Assembly: GCA_030587605.1 (NCBI GenBank)
Contig: JAUQYT010000217.1
Coordinates: forward strand, 1-9,391
Source: Candidatus Njordarchaeum guaymasense
Lineage (GTDB): Archaea > Asgardarchaeota > Njordarchaeia > Njordarchaeales > Njordarchaeaceae
Reading direction: 5' to 3'
DNA: 9,391 nt
The notes below the pieces were generated by a model. That model had not been told where the DNA came from. It made no database searches and saw nothing but the letters and a program-made list of their open reading frames with translations. This document shows positions 5,259 through 9,391 of this stretch, piece after piece (the first letter of the stretch is position 1; each line of letters opens with the position of its first letter). The position numbers and the translations under genes were made by a program.

Positions 5259-7478
5259 TCACGAACTCCCTGATTTAGGTCGATTAAGGGATTGGTAAAT
5301 CTCACTCCCTCCGTTAGAGTATATGTGGTTTGTCTTGTTCAACAGACGAGAGATTTCGGCAATCTCCGAGTAGCTCAACGCATACGATCTGTCTCTGAGT
5401 ATACCTTGAACATTCAAAGACCGCAGGTAAATATAGCTGCCACTCTCTATCTTTGTGTCGTTCGCCAGGGTTTGCTTCCAACCCAAGGTTTTCATCGCGT
5501 AAGCTCTAATGACATGTTCGGCCGCCGTATAATCAGCATATACGTCAGAATTCTTTGCGCCCATCATAGACAACCATGTTGCACTAAAAACGTCTTGTTC
5601 CGGAACAGCGGCTTCGTTAAAGCGAACCTTGGTCTCATTGTCTTCGCTCGTCATAATTCCCGTGAAGCTAACTGGTTTCAAAGTTGGAACACCCCCAGCA
5701 ACTTCGTAGACGAACCCAACCTTAAACAAGAACGCTACCGCGAGAAAAACGGACAATAGCACCAAACCGACATGGCGAATCTGGATTACCTTTCTAGATT
5801 TCTTGAGAGCCGATCTAATGGACTTCTCGCCTCCGAGAATACACATAGGGGCCAAGTAGAAGAGCGTGACGTGATGGAACCTAGCCTCCCCCAGAGAAGG
5901 CCCGAAATGCGGAACCACTAGAACCATCAACAAGATGGAAGCATTTGCTGCAACCATAGCAGCGTATTCCCAATCGAAGTCTTTCTGTTTATAACCCCTA
6001 AAGAAAAAAAGCAGCCCAACAAGAATGAAGATGTTGAGGATCCTGTCCGCTATGCCGTCTAGTAGCTGAAGGATAGAGAGGGACGACAATTCCGGGGCCA
6101 CCGCTTGTGAAATCGCTCCTCCTCTTGCTTCTAAGTTTAGGAAATCGGCGGAGAACGAATCATATATGTTGCCCGCGAAGCGCCACAGTTGGCTCGATGG
6201 ATAGATCGAAACAAAAGTGTTCCAAGAAAAACACATGGCAAAGAACATCAGAACGAAACTCGCAGTTATCATCTTCCTTTTCGCATTCCAACGAACAGAC
6301 TTCACCATAGAGATGGAAATATAGGCGAAAACAATGCAAAAAAGGTAAATATATGAAAGCGAATAGTGTGATACGACGAGTGAAGCTGTAAAAACGATCG
6401 AAAGTATCAGCCTTTTCCTCGGGGTTACCTCTTCACGTAGCATCAAGAAAATCAATAGTCCGTAGAAGAGTTCTCCTATCATTTGTCTCCTTTCTTCGGC
6501 ATAGAACCTTGGAAACAGAATGAAAAAGAACGCCGCTAAGAAGGCCATCGATTTTCCGAACTTTTTCTGATACGCCTGATACAAGCATACCGGCACTAGA
6601 GAGTACAGCGAGTAGTAGACCAGTTTGAATACCCACTCCCCCGGGAGGCCTAACACATTTGAATATATAATTGGAAGCACAGTCACGCTTAGCATTGCGT
6701 TATAGGTAAACGGAAAACCCTCAGTAAAGGAAGGCGCAAGAGCGCTCGGAGACGGACTCCAGAATGAATTTGACTTTGCCAGATTGAAAACGTAGTACTC
6801 ACCGAAGACATCCCACCCGTTCAGATGTGTCGAGACTAGCTGTGGACGGAGCAATAGAGAGACTGCGATGACGATCAGGACGAATGAATGCAGTTCAAGA
6901 GGCATTGCTTTTCTTGAAAGAACGGTCATTAGGGGTAGTAGTGCGATTACAACCATCATGAGAAGCAAAATGGAACCACTCATCAGCCATGCACCCAAGA
7001 TGGCTAAGAGTGGAACTCCGATCAATAGAGACGCTCTAAGAACACGAGTTGCAGGAGCAAACAGCTCTGGTCGATCAATAGGTCCGTCTCTCCTGTAGGC
7101 AATGACAGAGAGCGCCAATAGGACAGTGCCTATTGTAATCGACAGAGCCGGCGTCGACAACGGCTCGGGGATGCCCATCGCAGAATAGGACACATTCACA
7201 AACAGTCCTAGAAACATAAGGAAGGCGACGCTCAACCCAACGGAGAATGCGACGGTTTCTGCACCGCTCTTCCAATTCAACCTCAGAATTCTGGTCACGA
7301 GAAACCCTGGCACAAACGAAATGCAGACAAAGCCGATGATTTGCCTTGCAATTGGAATATTCAAGCCCACGGTAACGAGCATTAAAACGATTATGATCTG
7401 GGCAATTATGATCTGGGCGGCCACTCGGTTGATCGATCGATCGATCGACTGCGGTATCGATGACTCATCGGGGTTCAT
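5259..7478 (-). CDS. Polytopic membrane protein, DUF2206-like, possibly GT-C-type
   Basis: 739-residue integral membrane protein with a dozen or more hydrophobic segments between residues 23 and 590, then a roughly 150-residue hydrophilic C-terminal domain, probably outside the membrane. The early part (IIGFVCISFVPGFLVTRILR, 47-66, then SGAETVAFSVGLSVAF) and HLNGWDVFGEYY (218-229) recall archaeal DUF2206 proteins; this is recognition from memory, not a search. The acidic pair D223 and E227 in the first large loop resembles the loop acids of GT-C glycosyltransferases such as protein mannosyltransferases, so transfer of a sugar from a polyprenyl carrier is a reasonable hypothesis. No WWDYG motif of oligosaccharyltransferases is seen. 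The ATG follows the TGA of the upstream gene with no spacer, pointing to translational coupling. A flippase or polymerase role is also possible. Confidence 0.85.
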   Translation of the reverse strand: MNPDESSIPQSIDRSINRVAAQIIIAQIIIVLMLVTVGLNIPIARQIIGFVCISFVPGFLVTRILRLNWKSGAETVAFSVGLSVAFLMFLGLFVNVSYSAMGIPEPLSTPALSITIGTVLLALSVIAYRRDGPIDRPELFAPATRVLRASLLIGVPLLAILGAWLMSGSILLLMMVVIALLPLMTVLSRKAMPLELHSFVLIVIAVSLLLRPQLVSTHLNGWDVFGEYYVFNLAKSNSFWSPSPSALAPSFTEGFPFTYNAMLSVTVLPIIYSNVLGLPGEWVFKLVYYSLYSLVPVCLYQAYQKKFGKSMAFLAAFFFILFPRFYAEERRQMIGELFYGLLIFLMLREEVTPRKRLILSIVFTASLVVSHYSLSYIYLFCIVFAYISISMVKSVRWNAKRKMITASFVLMFFAMCFSWNTFVSIYPSSQLWRFAGNIYDSFSADFLNLEARGGAISQAVAPELSSLSILQLLDGIADRILNIFILVGLLFFFRGYKQKDFDWEYAAMVAANASILLMVLVVPHFGPSLGEARFHHVTLFYLAPMCILGGEKSIRSALKKSRKVIQIRHVGLVLLSVFLAVAFLFKVGFVYEVAGGVPTLKPVSFTGIMTSEDNETKVRFNEAAVPEQDVFSATWLSMMGAKNSDVYADYTAAEHVIRAYAMKTLGWKQTLANDTKIESGSYIYLRSLNVQGILRDRSYALSYSEIAEISRLLNKTNHIYSNGGSEIYQSLNRPKSGSS
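7391..7420 (-). repeat. Tandem 15-base duplication in the membrane protein gene
   Basis: TTATGATCTGGGCAA at 7391-7405 is followed at once by TTATGATCTGGGCGG at 7406-7420 (plus-strand reading). On the coding strand this gives the repeated AQIII in residues 21-30, within the first hydrophobic segment. The two copies differ only in the last two bases, so the duplication looks recent or is maintained. Confidence 0.75.
7431..7448. repeat. GATC tetranucleotide run (4.5 units)
   Basis: Uninterrupted GATC repeat of 18 bases inside the start of the membrane protein gene, encoding part of QSIDRSIN (residues 10-17). The unit is not a multiple of three, so gain or loss of one unit would shift the frame and switch off the gene. 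The run is also a perfect palindrome. Confidence 0.8.
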
Positions 7479-9391
7479 TCAGACGTCCCGTTGGCATGAA
7501 GTATGCTTGCTTACAGTGTACTGGTATGCGGGCGATCTGTATATCCGATCGATCAAGGGCATAAATGGTAGCTTGCCAAGGAGCATCTTCATCCTTCGTT
7601 CAAACTCTTTGTACCAGCGGATCGCCCTCGTAAGTCGCGCCCTGAACAATATCAAGTTAACTGAGCCATCAATCAACACTCGGCTCAAGACAAAAGGGTC
7701 ATCTCCTGGTTCAATCAAGCCTTCGCTGCCGAACGCACACGAGAAACCAGAAGACCTTACCAAGTCGACGACCTCATTGCTATAGCTCCCGCGGGGATAC
7801 GCAAAGAAGTCAACACTGCTTCCAGTTTCCTTTTCTATCTGTTCTTTGGATTGTACAATCTCTTGTCGTGCGTCCTCTAGACTTATCTCGCATAAATCCG
7901 GGTGAGCTACCGTATGCGCCCCCACGTCTATGTTGTTTCTACTCATCTCCACTATCTCTCTCCAACCAAGCATTTTCAACGGGATGTCATCAAGAGGCAT
8001 GTGTTCGTGGACATAACCCACAGTCACAAAGATTGCTGCTGGTAGACCGTACTTCCTGAGATAGGGGTATACATTCAAGTAATTGTCGTAGTACCCGTCG
8101 TCAAATGTGAGCGCAACGCACTTGTGCGGCAGGCTCTTCCTCTTCTCGACGAAGTCCCTTATGTCTCGGAGAGAAACAATTTCATAGTTTCTTCTCAAGT
8201 ACTCCATGTGCCTCTGAAACTGTTCCAGAGTGACAGTATAGAAAGAACCGTTTGAACCGACAGAGTGATAGGCTAGGACAGAAACTTCTTGCCTGCCGGC
8301 AATACTTGACACCAGGTAGAACATGGCATAAAGCAGATTCTTAACCAAGGCCAGTAGCCTCGCGATCATTTTCTCCGAGGTACTCAGATTCCGGGCAGGG
8401 AACTTAACTTTAGAGACACTTTCGCTTCCTGATGTGCGGACTTTCTCGCTATGGCTGCTTTTTCTGAGTCTTAGAAGGAAGTTTTCTAGGTCTTCCGCCA
8501 CCTTTTCCCGTTTGTATCTCTTCTCAACAATTGCCCTACCTATGGATCCGCATTCCCGTAGCACGCTGATATTGCCATGTGCATAAGTTACTGCCTCCGC
8601 GAATTCCTTTGGATCTGCCGCGGATACATAGATACCACATTCACGATCCCCCACAACTTCCCGATGCGCAGGAATATCCGTTATTATCACCGGTTTCTTC
8701 ATGGCAAGATATTCGAGCAGCTTGATGGGATTTTGATGTCTCCATTCAGGAAAGTCAGGGAGCGGAACAATACCGACATCACACATCGCGATGAATTTTG
8801 GAACATCCATGTGTCTCACTTGTTCATGTACTATCACGCGGTCCCGCAGCCCGTTTTCTTCGATTATCGTTCGCAGAATAGGCACTGCTCGGCCGCTTCC
8901 GAGAAAAAACAACACTATGTCATCATATTCATTCTTCAAAGTTGTCATTGCCCTCACTACTTCGATAATTCCCCTCCGGACGTCAAGACTACCATGATAC
9001 AGAACGATAAACTTATCAACCAAACCCATCTTTTGTCTCAGGTCCATCCCATCGTACTTCTCGGGGTCAAAAATCGCGGTTGATACTCCGCTTGTCCAGA
9101 CTCCGACAAATTCTGAGTCTATGTTGAAACGATCGCACACCTCCGTCTTCATCGGTCTGGTCAAAAACGTCATGCCGTCGAACATTTTCTTGGCGACCAA
9201 GACCGAGATGTTGAACCACATCTCAAGAAGTCTACCGCGAAGTCCGGTTTTCTCTACAGGCGTCGATCTGACATCCAGAATAATCTTTGACTTCAGCAGA
9301 CGCAACAAAGGTTTCCAGATGACAGAGAGCACCTGGGGTCCGTTGCTTACCATAATGAAAGCAGGCCTCTTTATGACTATGAGAAAGGGGA
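7479..9391 (-). CDS. GT4 glycosyltransferase fused to NodB polysaccharide deacetylase, 5' end cut by window edge
   Basis: Two-domain enzyme. The frame is open to the window edge, and the residues before the internal ATG at 9353 (PFLIVIKRPAFI) read as glycosyltransferase sequence, so that ATG is not the true start; roughly the first 70-90 residues are missing. Numbered from that Met, the GT4 domain covers about 1-295: YHGSLDVRRG (119-128), LGSGRAVP (151-158), and the donor-binding NPIKLLEYLAMKKPVI (208-223). A polar linker (about 298-328) and a hydrophobic stretch (335-352) lead to the NodB domain: LAYHSVG (360-366), motif 1 TFDDG (416-420), motif 2 HTVAH (480-484, metal histidines H480 and H484) and motif 3 AYPRGSYS (518-525). 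All deacetylase residues look intact. It would add a GlcNAc-like sugar and remove its acetyl group. The hydrophobic stretch decides whether the deacetylase is cytoplasmic or outside. The TGA is directly followed by the ATG of the membrane protein. Confidence 0.9.
   Translation of the reverse strand, partial: PFLIVIKRPAFIMVSNGPQVLSVIWKPLLRLLKSKIILDVRSTPVEKTGLRGRLLEMWFNISVLVAKKMFDGMTFLTRPMKTEVCDRFNIDSEFVGVWTSGVSTAIFDPEKYDGMDLRQKMGLVDKFIVLYHGSLDVRRGIIEVVRAMTTLKNEYDDIVLFFLGSGRAVPILRTIIEENGLRDRVIVHEQVRHMDVPKFIAMCDVGIVPLPDFPEWRHQNPIKLLEYLAMKKPVIITDIPAHREVVGDRECGIYVSAADPKEFAEAVTYAHGNISVLRECGSIGRAIVEKRYKREKVAEDLENFLLRLRKSSHSEKVRTSGSESVSKVKFPARNLSTSEKMIARLLALVKNLLYAMFYLVSSIAGRQEVSVLAYHSVGSNGSFYTVTLEQFQRHMEYLRRNYEIVSLRDIRDFVEKRKSLPHKCVALTFDDGYYDNYLNVYPYLRKYGLPAAIFVTVGYVHEHMPLDDIPLKMLGWREIVEMSRNNIDVGAHTVAHPDLCEISLEDARQEIVQSKEQIEKETGSSVDFFAYPRGSYSNEVVDLVRSSGFSCAFGSEGLIEPGDDPFVLSRVLIDGSVNLILFRARLTRAIRWYKEFERRMKMLLGKLPFMPLIDRIYRSPAYQYTVSKHTSCQRDV

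Noticed and set aside
1800..7555. GATCGAT/CGATCG words as a genome-specific repeat or restriction signal
   Set aside because: Only a handful occur in 9.4 kb, at irregular spacing. Without genome-wide counts the enrichment cannot be judged.
8577..9083. 168-residue plus-strand ORF
   Set aside because: It lies wholly antisense to the GT4 domain, whose motifs are clear, and shows no recognisable domain.
9351..9353. ATG at 9353 as the true start of the fusion gene
   Set aside because: The frame is open to the window edge, with upstream residues that fit the glycosyltransferase domain, and no Shine-Dalgarno site precedes the ATG.
1..9391. CRISPR arrays, tRNA genes, insertion sequences
   Set aside because: No spaced direct repeats of array type, no cloverleaf candidates and no transposase or terminal inverted repeats were seen.

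Overview
All protein-coding genes run on the minus strand, so transcription goes from high to low coordinates. The content is that of a surface-glycan or glycolipid biosynthesis cluster. An archaeon is my best guess. The reasons are a large membrane protein that looks like the archaeal DUF2206 type, an alkaline-phosphatase-superfamily enzyme without the bacterial formylglycine site, and mixed ATG/GTG/TTG starts with GGGGAG-type Shine-Dalgarno sites. No rRNA, tRNA or other diagnostic marker is present, so a bacterium is not excluded.

Layout in transcription order: (1) 9391-7479, a glycosyltransferase family 4 domain fused to a NodB-type polysaccharide deacetylase, with its 5' end outside the window. 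(2) 7478-5259, a 739-residue polytopic membrane protein starting directly after the stop of gene 1. (3) 5245-4984, a gap holding the decayed C-terminal tail of a second deacetylase, related to the tail of gene 1. (4) 4991-3996, a family 2 glycosyltransferase whose start overlaps the stop of that decayed tail. (5) 3940-2519, an alkaline-phosphatase-superfamily hydrolase annotated by similarity as sulfatase-like. (6) 2518-2194, a gap with a purine-rich degenerate repeat of about 20 bases and a 31-codon ORF coupled to the next gene. (7) 2197-983, a methylthiotransferase-type radical SAM protein. Its TRAM-like tail continues in the same frame after a TGA, to position 848. (8) 786-1, a DegT/DnrJ/EryC1/StrS aminotransferase cut by the window edge.

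Working model (inference): the aminotransferase makes an amino sugar nucleotide. The two glycosyltransferases assemble a lipid-linked glycan, and the NodB domain de-N-acetylates it. The membrane protein handles the lipid-linked product or transfers a sugar from a lipid carrier. The alkaline-phosphatase-type enzyme adds or removes a phosphate- or sulfate-type substituent. The role of the radical SAM protein here is not clear.

The most notable points are the radical SAM gene split from its TRAM-like domain by an in-frame TGA, the ghost deacetylase tail upstream of the family 2 glycosyltransferase, the sulfatase-like protein with threonine at the nucleophile position, and the 20-base purine-block repeat.
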